Below are positions 8,749 to 16,753 of a stretch of DNA of 64,000 nucleotides, piece by piece. Origin of the DNA: Glycomyces albidus (GTDB taxonomy: Bacteria > Actinomycetota > Actinomycetes > Mycobacteriales > Micromonosporaceae); contig NZ_WIAO01000018.1 in assembly GCF_009451885.1 (NCBI RefSeq), forward strand, positions 1-64,000. Direction: 5' to 3'. Each line of letters starts with the position of its first letter. The stretch's first letter is position 1. The translations under genes were made by a program, and so were the position numbers. A model generated the notes under the pieces. It was given only the letters and a program-made list of their open reading frames with translations. It was not told where the DNA came from and did not search any database.

Positions 8749-9099
8749 GGGAAGTCTCCGTTCGCTCGTCGTGGGTGCTGGGTGCCGTCCGGAGCGCTGC
8801 GAATCGGCATCGCGTGGCCGCGTCAGCTTGACAGCCTGTATCCCCGTTCGGAGGGATTAAACTGAACCGCCTCCATCGAGCTCCCGGCAGCGTCATCATC
8901 GACCAGATCGGACGGCTCTGGAAGACAGGGCGACTGACGCGTTCACCCGCCGGGAACGGCGTGGTTTGACGCACACGTTTCACGGGCACGCCGGCGTCGG
9001 ATTAACGGGGATCAGCGAGCTGGTCTCGCTGAGCAGCGACACGGCCCGCCGGCGCCGCCACACACTGCCGCGTCCTCGCGCCGACGACGGGGGGATCGA
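8749..9099. other. Intergenic region between divergent DUF305 and DUF1622 genes
   Basis: The 351 bp should contain two divergent promoters. I see no convincing ORF, RNA gene or strong hairpin. The segment 8820-8900 is slightly less GC-rich and may hold promoter sequences. Confidence 0.4.
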
Positions 9100-9468
9100 A
9101 TGGATTTCGAGAAAGCCGTGCATGCGGTGGGCACTGCGGTCGATCTCGCCGGGGTGGCCGCGATCATCGCGGGCGCGCTGGTGGCGACGTTCCTGTTCGC
9201 CGTCCGCATCAGGCGTTCGGGGGACTTCGCCGCGGCCTACCGCCACTACCGCCGGGGGCTCGGCCGGTCGATCCTCCTGGGCCTGGAGTTCCTCGTCGCC
9301 GGCGACATCATCCGCACCGTCGCGATCTCACCTACATTCGAGAGCGTGGGCGTGCTGGCCGCGATCGTCCTCGTCCGCACCTTCCTCAGCTTCGCCCTGG
9401 AGAAGGAGCTCCAGCACACCGGGGGCGGCGCTCCAGCGAACGCCGAATCACCGGACCGACCGGGCTGA
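9100..9468 (+). CDS. DUF1622 family membrane protein
   Basis: This 122-residue protein has three predicted membrane helices (about 14-34, 58-76, 80-100) and the family core RRGLGRSILLGLEFLVAGDIIRT followed by a third-helix VLVRTFLSFALEKEL. DUF1622 proteins are small inner-membrane proteins of unknown function. A GGGGGG run about 5 nt upstream of ATG 9100 serves as ribosome-binding site. The stop overlaps the start of the next gene (ATGA at 9465-9471 region), implying translational coupling with the channel-like protein. Confidence 0.85.
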   Translation: MDFEKAVHAVGTAVDLAGVAAIIAGALVATFLFAVRIRRSGDFAAAYRHYRRGLGRSILLGLEFLVAGDIIRTVAISPTFESVGVLAAIVLVRTFLSFALEKELQHTGGGAPANAESPDRPG

Positions 9469-10166
9469 TGAAGACCCCGACTGAAGCACAGGCGCGGGGG
9501 CGGCAGGAGTGGGCCGAGGAGCTGGCGGCGCGATTGGACCGGCCGATGAGCGTGCTGGGCGTGGTCTTCGTCCTGGTGGTGCTCGGCCAGGCCACCGCGC
9601 AAGGTCACGCCCTGGAGACGGCGTTCTCGGTCGCTGCTTGGATGTTGTGGCTGGTCTTCGCCGGGGAGTACGCGCTGCGCCTCTACGTCGCGCCCCGGCG
9701 CGGTCGGTTCCTGCGCCGGACCTGGTGGCAGTTGATCTTCCTCGCCGTACCGTTCCTGCGGATCGTGCGGGTCGCCCAGTTGGCCCGGGCCGCCCGGGCC
9801 GGGCGCGTGGTCTCTTCCACGGTGCGCGGCACCCGGTCCACCGGGCGGCTCCTGTCCAACCGGATCGGGTGGCTGGCATCGGTCAGTCTCATCGTGATCC
9901 TGGGCTCCAGCCAGCTCCTGCACGCCTTCTCGGGCTACGAGCGGTACGCCGACGCGCTGCACGAGGCGGCGATGGGCACCATCACCGGCGAGCCGCTGAG
10001 CGCCGACGACGGCTTCGCGCGGCTCCTCGAAGTCCTCCTCGCGGCCTATTCCGTCGTGGTGTTCGCGACCCTGGCAGCCGCGCTGGGCGCCTATTTCCTC
10101 AAACGCGGCGACCCGCCCCGAGCGGACCGCGGCAACGGCCCCTCGGGGCCGCCGCGCCGGGGATGA
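9468..10166 (+). CDS. Voltage-gated channel-like membrane protein lacking the K+ selectivity filter
   Basis: This 232-residue protein follows the layout of a small ion-channel domain: helices near 25-43 and 50-75, an S4-like basic helix (FLRIVRVAQLARAARAGR, arginines every third or fourth residue), then a helix at about 130-150, a pore-like re-entrant segment and a last helix (about 190-215). Where K+ channels carry TVGYG this protein has TITGEP, so potassium selectivity is unlikely. It could be a sensor, a non-selective channel or a partner of DUF1622, whose stop codon it overlaps. The C-terminus is short and basic. Confidence 0.7.
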   Translation: MKTPTEAQARGRQEWAEELAARLDRPMSVLGVVFVLVVLGQATAQGHALETAFSVAAWMLWLVFAGEYALRLYVAPRRGRFLRRTWWQLIFLAVPFLRIVRVAQLARAARAGRVVSSTVRGTRSTGRLLSNRIGWLASVSLIVILGSSQLLHAFSGYERYADALHEAAMGTITGEPLSADDGFARLLEVLLAAYSVVVFATLAAALGAYFLKRGDPPRADRGNGPSGPPRRG

Positions 10167-10244
10167 GGCGGCGCCGGTCGCCGCCGCTGACTCAGCGGTC
10201 GGCGAGGACGTGTCGATCCTGGCAGCCTCGGGTAGCCGGAGCCG

Positions 10245-11828
10245 GTGTCGCATCCATCCCAGCCTGAGCAGTCACCGCGCGCCTCCCGACCCCTGGCCGT
10301 CGACCGGGTGCTGTTCCCCGCCGGAGTCGCGCTCGTCCTGGCCGTGGTCGCGGTCGGCGCGTTCGCGCCCGAAGCGCTCCAGCGGTACACCTCCGATGCG
10401 CTGGACTGGGTCACCGTCCAGTTCGGATGGCTGTTGACCAGCGCGGTCAATCTCTTCGTCGTCCTCTGCGTGGTGTTGGCGCTCAGCCGGTACGGGCGCA
10501 TCCGCCTCGGCGGTGACGACGAGCGGCCCGAGTTCGCCACGCTCCCGTGGGTGGCGATGATGTTCGCCTCCGGCATGGGCATCGGCCTGATGTTCTACGG
10601 CGCGGCCGAGCCGCTGTCGCACCTCGCCGATCCGCCGCCTGGCAGCGGCGCCGAGGCGGGATCGGTGCAGGCTGCCGAGGACGCGCTGCGCCAGGCCGTG
10701 TTCCATTGGACGCTGCATCCGTGGGCAGTCTTCGGCATGACCGGCCTCGCCCTGGCCTACGCGACGTTCCGCAAGGGCCGACGCAACCGGATCTCGGCCG
10801 TCTTCACGCCCCTGCTGGGTCGCGGCGGCGCCGAAGGGTCGGCCGCGAAACTCATCGACCTGCTCACCGTCTTCGCCACCGTGTTCGGATCGGCGACGAG
10901 CCTGGGCCTCGGGGCACTCCAGATCACCTCAGGGCTCGGGTCGCTGACCGGCATACCGTCCTCGCTCGGCGTCCAGACGGTAGTGGTGGGGGCGCTGACG
11001 GTGGCGTTCGTGGCGTCGGCCTTCACCGGCGTCCACCGCGGCGTCAAGACGATGAGCACGGTCAACATCGTCCTCGCCGGAGCACTCCTGGCCTTCGTGC
11101 TGGTCCTGGGACCGACCACGTACCTCCTCGACTCGCTGCCGGCCGCCGTCGGCGCCTATCTCGACCGTTTGTCCTCCCTGGCGACGGCCACCGGCGCCTA
11201 CAGCGACGTTCAATGGCTTGGAAACTGGACGCTGTTCTTCTGGGCCTGGGCGCTGAGCTGGGCGCCGTTCGTCGGCACCTTCATCGCCAAGGTCTCCAGA
11301 GGACGGACCATTCGCGAATTCATCGTGGGCGTCCTGCTGGTGCCCAGCGCCGGCTGCGCGGTGTGGTTCACCGTCGTCGGCGGCACCGCCCTGCACACCC
11401 AGCGCAGCGGCGCGGCCGACCTGACCGCCTCCCTGGACGAGGGCCTGGAGGCGGCGCTGTTCCACCTTCTGGAGACGATGCCGCTGCACCAGATCACCAC
11501 TGGGATCGCGATCGTCCTGGTGGCGGTGTACTTCATCACCGGCGGTGACTCGGCCTCGGTCGTGCTCGGCACGCTGACCGGCCGCCTGCGCGAGCGCCCC
11601 AACCGGTGGACGGTGGCCATTTGGGGCGTGCTCATCGGCGCGGTCGCGGCGGTACTGCTGGCCGCAGGCGGCCTCACCGCACTGCAGAACGCGGTCGTGC
11701 TCGTGGCGTTGCCGTACACCCTCGTCCTGCTCGCGATGTGCTGGGCGCTGTTCAAGGAACTGCGGACCGACCGGGGATCGACACGAGTGTCCGAGGACCG
11801 TGAGCCCGCGCGTCGCGAGCACCCATGA
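10245..11828 (+). CDS. BCCT family betaine/choline/carnitine transporter
   Basis: This 527-residue protein has about 12 hydrophobic segments. The BCCT glycine-rich helix MFASGMGIGLMFYGAAEPLSH (about residues 105-125, split here) and the tryptophan-rich segment WALSWAPFVGTFIAKVSRGRTIREF are both clear. It probably imports compatible solutes such as glycine betaine coupled to sodium. The chosen start is GTG 10245, the first in frame after the previous gene. The C-terminal tail is short (about 25 residues), shorter than osmosensing BetP tails, so osmotic gating is uncertain. It sits in a run of envelope and stress genes. Confidence 0.93.
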   Translation: MSHPSQPEQSPRASRPLAVDRVLFPAGVALVLAVVAVGAFAPEALQRYTSDALDWVTVQFGWLLTSAVNLFVVLCVVLALSRYGRIRLGGDDERPEFATLPWVAMMFASGMGIGLMFYGAAEPLSHLADPPPGSGAEAGSVQAAEDALRQAVFHWTLHPWAVFGMTGLALAYATFRKGRRNRISAVFTPLLGRGGAEGSAAKLIDLLTVFATVFGSATSLGLGALQITSGLGSLTGIPSSLGVQTVVVGALTVAFVASAFTGVHRGVKTMSTVNIVLAGALLAFVLVLGPTTYLLDSLPAAVGAYLDRLSSLATATGAYSDVQWLGNWTLFFWAWALSWAPFVGTFIAKVSRGRTIREFIVGVLLVPSAGCAVWFTVVGGTALHTQRSGAADLTASLDEGLEAALFHLLETMPLHQITTGIAIVLVAVYFITGGDSASVVLGTLTGRLRERPNRWTVAIWGVLIGAVAAVLLAAGGLTALQNAVVLVALPYTLVLLAMCWALFKELRTDRGSTRVSEDREPARREHP

Positions 11829-11942
11829 ACGGGTCGAGCGGTGGCTTGTCACCAATCACCGCGGCCGGCTCGCCTGTTTCGAAGCCGTCACGACGGGTAT
11901 TCGCCCGGTGCTCAAGGTACGAAAGCGAATGAAGGGACCATC

Positions 11943-12365
11943 ATGGCTGATGAATTGACCACGCTCGTCCGGCTCGGCGACAGCGACTTGACCGTTGCCA
12001 ACGAAGCGGAGGACGTACGCGGCCACAAGGTCATCGATCGTAGCGGCGAGGAAACCGGCACCGTTGACGGACTGCTCATCGACGAGAGCGAGCGCAAGGC
12101 CCGCTTTCTGGAGATCGGCTCGGGCGGCTTCCTCGGCATGGGCAAGAAGCAGGTGCTCGTACCGGTCGACGCGGTCACCCGCGTCGACGATGACAACGTC
12201 TACATCGACAAGGACCGCCAGCTGGTGGCCTCGGGCCCCGAATACGACCCGGAACTGATGCCCGAACCTGACCGGCCTTACTTCGAGAACCTCTACGGCT
12301 ACTACGGCTACGCGCCGCACTGGGGCGCCGGGTACGTCTACCCCCGTTACCCCTACCGCCCCTAG
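11943..12365 (+). CDS. PRC-barrel domain protein
   Basis: This 140-residue cytoplasmic protein starts at ATG 11943 with GAAGGGA upstream. The PRC-barrel is recognisable in VRGHKVIDRSGEETGTVDGL and ARFLEIGSGGFLGMGKKQ, followed by LVPVDAVTRVDDDNVYI. The tail is rich in tyrosine, proline and glycine (YGYYGYAPHWGAGYVYPRYP). In actinobacteria such single-domain PRC proteins are often stress-induced; a precise role is unknown. An upstream 34-codon extension has no ribosome-binding site and was rejected. Confidence 0.85.
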   Translation: MADELTTLVRLGDSDLTVANEAEDVRGHKVIDRSGEETGTVDGLLIDESERKARFLEIGSGGFLGMGKKQVLVPVDAVTRVDDDNVYIDKDRQLVASGPEYDPELMPEPDRPYFENLYGYYGYAPHWGAGYVYPRYPYRP

Positions 12366-12469
12366 CCGCTTCCGCCGATCGTGTCCGAGTTCGCCCGCGC
12401 CGCATCGAGGGGGTCCCGCGGCGGCGCGCACCAGGCGAGCGCCCGCCGGAACCGGGGAAGGAATCAGCA

Positions 12470-13111
12470 GTGATCAGTGCAGCCGGCAAGGCGGTCGCGG
12501 TTCGGTACGCGGCCGCCGCCGTGATCGCGGGGACCGCCGCGGTCGCTGCGGCTGCTTGCGGTGCCGGTCCGGGGGCGCAAACCAGCGAGCAGCAGAGCCA
12601 CGTTGCGGGGGTCAATGTCGAGGCAGGAGATCTCCTCCTGCGCGACCTGAGAGTCGAATCCGGGGCGCCCGAGGGCTATGCCCCGGGGGACGACGCGGTC
12701 CTGCAGGTCTGGATCGGCAACGAGGGCACCGAGGCCGTGGCCCTGGTCGGCGTCGAGTCCCCAGACGGCACTATCACCTTCGCGACCGCTGAGCCCGAAG
12801 CAGACCCGACCGCAGACGTGGCTGCCGACGGTCCGGCGGCAACGAGCACGCCCGGCGGACCGGAGGCGATCGAGGGCGAGCGGAGCTTCGCGGCGATTCC
12901 GATCCCGATCGACGGTTATGTGCGCCTGGATCAAGGCCCCCAGCAAACCGGGTTCTTCCTGCTGGAGAACGTCGAGGAGCGACTGCTTGCCGGCGAGGAA
13001 GTCGAGGTCGCCTTCCACTTCTCCGACGGCACTGCAGTCACCGTGGACGTGCCGGTCGTCCCCCCGAAGGAACCGGTCGACCGCGAATATTACGAATCCG
13101 AAGAACCATAG
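12470..13111 (+). CDS. Secreted lipoprotein, possibly PCuAC/DUF461-like
   Basis: This 213-residue protein starts at GTG 12470 behind GGAAGGAAT. The signal peptide ends in AAAAC with the lipobox cysteine at residue 30, so the mature protein should be lipid-anchored outside the cell. The body has a beta-rich core (LQVWIGNEGTEAVALVGVESP...) resembling the copper-chaperone-like DUF461 lipoproteins of Streptomyces, with an acidic low-complexity insert (about residues 105-135). The metal-binding Met/His motif of true PCuAC is not seen, so metal binding is doubtful. Confidence 0.65.
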   Translation: MISAAGKAVAVRYAAAAVIAGTAAVAAAACGAGPGAQTSEQQSHVAGVNVEAGDLLLRDLRVESGAPEGYAPGDDAVLQVWIGNEGTEAVALVGVESPDGTITFATAEPEADPTADVAADGPAATSTPGGPEAIEGERSFAAIPIPIDGYVRLDQGPQQTGFFLLENVEERLLAGEEVEVAFHFSDGTAVTVDVPVVPPKEPVDREYYESEEP

Positions 13112-13266
13112 GCCACCGCAGCATGCGGAGTTGACCTGAGCAACCGACCGGCAAGAGCGCGTGGCCATGCGAAGCTGCGATCGTGAGGTCATGCAGCGGC
13201 GCCGGCGACCTATTTCCAGCTTCCTTGCCGGCCGATCTGGGGATCCAGTTCGCCGCGCATGACTCC

Positions 13267-15090
13267 TCAATCCTCCTCGTGGGAGGGGTCCTGTGGTGCG
13301 ATGGCGCGCGGCTCCGCGGCCCGGTGGGCGCCGCTGAGGTGCCGCGCGGCGTTCACCAGGCCCACATGGCTGTACGCCTGCGGGGTGTTGCCGAGGTGTC
13401 GGCCGGTCGCGGCGTCCAGCTCCTCGCTGAGCAGGCCCAGGTCGTTGCGCACGCCCAGCAGCCGCTCGAACAGGTCGTGGGCTTCGCGTTCGCGACCGAT
13501 CCCGTGCAAGCCCTCGACCAGCCAGAACGTGCACGCCAGGAACACGCCCTCGTCGCCGGGGAGGCCGTCGACGCCGCCGTCGGCGTCCGGGTCGTAGCGC
13601 AGGAGGAACCCGTCGCGGGCCAGCTCCCGCTGCACCGCCTCGACGGTGCCGACCACCCGCGGGTCGTCCCACGGCAGGAAGCCGACCTGCGGGATGAGCA
13701 GCAGCGCCGCGTCCAGGCCGTTGGAACCGTAGAACTGGGTGAAGGTGCCGCGCTCGGGGTCGAAGCCGCGCTCGCAGACCTGGGCGTGGACGCGGTCGCG
13801 CAGCTCGCGCAAGCGCCGCACGGGACCGTCGAGCCCGTAGTCCTCGACGGCCCGCACGGCCCGGTCGAAACCGGCCCAGGCCATGACCTTGGAGTGCACG
13901 AAGTGGCGCTGCTCGCCGCGGACCTCCCAGAGGCTGTCGTCGGGTTCGTCCCAGTGGTCCTCCAGGAAGTGCAGCAGCGCTTTCTGGAGGTCCCAGGCGT
14001 TCTGGTCCGCCTCCAGGTCCGCGTCGCGCGCCAGGTGCAGGGCGTCGAGGGTCTCGCCCCAGACGTCGAGCTGGAACTGGCCGGTGGCGGCGTTGCCGAT
14101 GCGCACCGGGGCGGAGCCCTCGTAGCCGGGGAGCCAGTCGAGTTCGAGTTCGGGGAGCCAGTGGCGGCCGTCGAGGCCGTACATGATCTGGAGTTCGGCC
14201 GGGTCGCCGGCGGCGGCGCGCAGCAGCCACTGCCGCCAGGCGTCGGCCTCGCTGATGAACCCGGTGCCCAGGAGGGCTTGGAGGACGAACGCGGCGTCGC
14301 GGAGCCAGCAGAACCGGTAGTCCCAGTTGCGGACGCCGCCGAGGTCCTCGGGCAGGGAGGTGGTCGCGGCGGCGGCGATGCCGCCGGTCGGGTGGTAGGT
14401 GAGGGCCTTGAGGGTGACGAGGGAGCGGCGGACGGCCTCGCCCCATTCGCCTTCGTAGCGCAGGGCCCCCATCCAGTCGGTCCAGAACGCCTCAGTGTGC
14501 TCGAGCGCCTCCAGCGGATCGGGCGGGAGCGGCCGGTCCTCATGAGACCGTTGGTGGACGAGGGTGAAGGCGACGCGCTCGCCGGCGGCGACAGTGAAGT
14601 CGGCGCGGGCGGCGGCGTCCTCGACAGAGAGGGGGACATCGGCGTCGAGCCACGCCGCGTCCGGTCCGGCGATCGCGGACAGGTGGCCGTCGTGGCAGCG
14701 GATCCAAGGCTCGACACGGCCGTAGCCGAAGCGCAGCCGCATCACCGTGCGCATGGGGACGCGGCCGCTCAGGCCCTCCACGACGCGGACGAGGTCGGCC
14801 TCGCCGTCGCGCGGGGGCATCGCGTCGGTGACGCGCACCGTGCCTTCGGGCGTCTCCCATTCGGTCTCGAGGATGAGCGTGTCGCCGCGGTAGCGGCGGC
14901 GGGTGCAGCGCCCGCCCGCGGCCGGGCCGAGCCGCCAGCAGCCGTGCCCGTCGTCGCCGAGCAGGGCCGCGAAGCAGGCCGGCGAGTCGAACCGCGGCAG
15001 GCACAGCCAGTCGATCGAACCGTCCGCGCCGACCAGCGCGGCCGTGTGCAGGTCCCCGAGCAGTCCGTAGTCCTCGATGCGCGAGGCCAC
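13267..15090 (-). CDS. Glycoside hydrolase family 15 (glucoamylase/trehalase-like)
   Basis: The 607-residue protein begins with ASRIEDYGLLGDLHTAALVGADGSIDWLCLPRFDSP, the typical N-terminus of actinobacterial GH15 enzymes (shown here only as a landmark at residues 2-20 and after). The (alpha/alpha)6 barrel motif NWDYRFCWLRDAAF and the later EVRGEQRHFVHSKVMAWAGFDRA region are present. Family members hydrolyse trehalose or alpha-glucans; trehalase activity is common in mycobacterial relatives. GTG 15090 is preferred because GAGGGGG lies about 8 nt upstream; ATG 15117 is in frame but has no such site. Confidence 0.9.
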   Translation of the reverse strand: MASRIEDYGLLGDLHTAALVGADGSIDWLCLPRFDSPACFAALLGDDGHGCWRLGPAAGGRCTRRRYRGDTLILETEWETPEGTVRVTDAMPPRDGEADLVRVVEGLSGRVPMRTVMRLRFGYGRVEPWIRCHDGHLSAIAGPDAAWLDADVPLSVEDAAARADFTVAAGERVAFTLVHQRSHEDRPLPPDPLEALEHTEAFWTDWMGALRYEGEWGEAVRRSLVTLKALTYHPTGGIAAAATTSLPEDLGGVRNWDYRFCWLRDAAFVLQALLGTGFISEADAWRQWLLRAAAGDPAELQIMYGLDGRHWLPELELDWLPGYEGSAPVRIGNAATGQFQLDVWGETLDALHLARDADLEADQNAWDLQKALLHFLEDHWDEPDDSLWEVRGEQRHFVHSKVMAWAGFDRAVRAVEDYGLDGPVRRLRELRDRVHAQVCERGFDPERGTFTQFYGSNGLDAALLLIPQVGFLPWDDPRVVGTVEAVQRELARDGFLLRYDPDADGGVDGLPGDEGVFLACTFWLVEGLHGIGREREAHDLFERLLGVRNDLGLLSEELDAATGRHLGNTPQAYSHVGLVNAARHLSGAHRAAEPRAIAPQDPSHEED

Positions 15091-15539
15091 GCGCCCACCC
15101 CCTCGTGTCGCCTTCATCGGTCCCGCACGGCTACCCGCCCGCGCGCCGCGTATACGTGCGGGGACGCGGGATCACCGCCCGACCGCCCCGGTCCGGCACA
15201 CCGCCGCACGGGAGCCACCGAGGCCGCCTTCGCCTTCCGGTTGTCCTGCTGCTCTTTCCGGTCTCCGACTCGGACAGATAGCCTCAACAACCCCCTACAC
15301 CCCATTAGCGACCTTCATCGTCCTGTCCTGCCACGAATCCGCGATGGCGAAAGCCTCTCTCGAATCCTCCATTCACAGCTGTACCAGGGAGCAACTTTCG
15401 GGTGATCGACGCGTGGGTTGGTTCACATCTCCTGGATGATCTCTTCGGCCTTGGTCATGAGGGCTCCTCTCGCCTACGAGAAGTAGAGCATGTGGAAATG
15501 CGAGGGGGTGGATGCACCAACTACCCCCTCCCCCCTCAG
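15091..15539. other. Intergenic region with a possible leader peptide remnant
   Basis: About 450 bp without a full gene. On the minus strand an 11-codon reading frame (15423-15458, MTKAEEIIQEM) has a good GAGAGGAG ribosome-binding site, suggesting the start of a gene lost by deletion or a leader peptide. The right part (15505-15540) is unusually rich in short C and T runs just beyond the 3' end of the HTH gene. Confidence 0.4.
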
Positions 15540-15857
15540 CTAACGCGACTCACGAGTCTGACGCACGAGCTTCTTGACGCTGGTCAGGCCGATGCTGTAG
15601 CGGTCGGCCAGCACCGGCTGCCGCACCCCCGCGTGGAACGCCGCGACGAGAGCTTCGACCTCGGTCGGCGTCAAGCGCTGGTGCAGGGACCTCGGCCTTC
15701 GGGGATCGGCCGCGAGGGCAGAACTGGACGCGACCTTGCACAGAGGCATGCCGAATCGGCGCTCCAACGCCTCGTGCAGGGCGACGACCTGCGCCAACGT
15801 GTTCGAATACGCGACCAAACGGGGCACATTATATTGATAATCTTGAATATACTTCAT
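15540..15857 (-). CDS. Small HTH protein, intact copy A of the island repeat family
   Basis: This 105-residue protein starts at ATG 15857. Its N-terminal half (MKYIQDYQYNV..., then AYSNTLAQVVALHEALERR) is probably alpha-helical. The C-terminal half is a Hin/resolvase-like helix-turn-helix: LTPTEVEALVAAFHAGVRQP, then VLADRYSIGLTSVKKLVRQ, where GLTSVKKL is the recognition helix. No catalytic recombinase domain is present. It lies between the GH15 and ArsR-rhodanese modules. It could be a regulator or a recombination-directionality factor; no function is established. Confidence 0.7.
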   Translation of the reverse strand: MKYIQDYQYNVPRLVAYSNTLAQVVALHEALERRFGMPLCKVASSSALAADPRRPRSLHQRLTPTEVEALVAAFHAGVRQPVLADRYSIGLTSVKKLVRQTRESR

Positions 15858-16001
15858 GTTTTGAGTGCCCGTCGACCAGCGGGATTGCCGACCACCCAAT
15901 CATCCACTGCCAGCGACTTCAAGCGGTTGTCCGCAGTCAAGCCCGTGGGCAATCGACTCATCTGGTCTCAGCGAGGCGCCCGCTCTCGCCCCGGAGCGCC
16001 C

Positions 16002-16667
16002 CTACGCACGCCCCGCGCTGGTGATGGGGAGTCCGGCGGCGTGCCACTCGGGGAGGCCGTCTTCGAGCCGGAAGGCTGAACGTCCTGAGCGGGTGAGCAG
16101 CTCGACCGCATCGTGAGCGAAAACGCAATAGGGGCCGCGGCAGTAGGCGACGATCTGCGTGTCGGCGGGGATTTCGTCAAGGCGAGCGGACAGCTCGTCG
16201 ATGGGGATGCTGAGTGCACCGGGAAGGTGCGCGGCGTCGTACTCCTCGACGGGGCGGACGTCGAGGACGGTGTAACGACCGGCTCCGATGCCAGCGAGGA
16301 GTTCGTCGCGGCTGATCTGACCGGGCGTGTCGCCAAGGTAGTCGGCGGCGACGCGCTCGACGTCGGCGATGCGGGCGGCGGCGGTGTCGCGGGCGAGGCG
16401 GTAGAGGGCCAGGACATCGTCCCCAGCAAGGGAGTAGTGGATCTTCTGGCCTTCGCGGCGGGTCGTGACCAGGCCAGCGGCTTTGAGGGTCTGAAGGTGC
16501 GCGGAGACGGTGGTCAGGCCGAGACCGCAGGCGGCGGTGAGAGATTCCACGGAGCGTTCGGACTGGGCGAGCAGATCCAGAAGTTCGAGGCGCTTGCCGT
16601 TGCCGAGGGCCTTGCCGACGCGGGCGAGCTGGTCGAAGAGCGCAGCCTTCTTCTCGGGGTCCGCCAT
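16002..16667 (-). CDS. ArsR-family regulator fused to a rhodanese domain
   Basis: This 221-residue protein has a winged-helix ArsR domain (about 5-90: LARVGKALGNGKRLELLDLL, then SVESLTAACGLGLTTVSAHLQTL) and a C-terminal rhodanese domain (about 115-215) with the active-site loop YCRGPYC (C166, C171). C47 lies in the DNA-binding region. Such fusions are candidate sensors of persulfide or thiosulfate. ATG 16667 has GGAAGG 7 nt upstream; an in-frame ATG at 16694 overlaps the operator palindrome. It is divergent from the MBL-rhodanese gene, which it probably controls. Confidence 0.87.
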   Translation of the reverse strand: MADPEKKAALFDQLARVGKALGNGKRLELLDLLAQSERSVESLTAACGLGLTTVSAHLQTLKAAGLVTTRREGQKIHYSLAGDDVLALYRLARDTAAARIADVERVAADYLGDTPGQISRDELLAGIGAGRYTVLDVRPVEEYDAAHLPGALSIPIDELSARLDEIPADTQIVAYCRGPYCVFAHDAVELLTRSGRSAFRLEDGLPEWHAAGLPITSAGRA

Positions 16668-16685
16668 GGTGTAGCCTTCCGATTT

Positions 16686-16709
16686 GTATTCCATAATTCC
16701 TTGGAATAC
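16686..16709. promoter_or_regulatory. Palindromic operator for the ArsR-rhodanese regulator
   Basis: GTATTCCA at 16686-16693 and TGGAATAC at 16702-16709 form a perfect 8-bp inverted repeat with an 8-bp spacer, inside which an ATTCC-TT-GGAAT dyad overlaps. It lies between the divergent regulator and MBL genes in an AT-rich patch, where an ArsR repressor would be expected to block both promoters. Confidence 0.7.
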
Positions 16710-16753
16710 TGTAACACTGTGGCGGAGAAACCGCCGGTCGAAGGAGGACTGCG

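Noticed and set aside
15423-15458. 11-codon minus-strand frame with a good Shine-Dalgarno (MTKAEEIIQEM)
   Set aside because: Too short to call a gene; it may be a leader or a remnant, so it is only mentioned in the gap entry.
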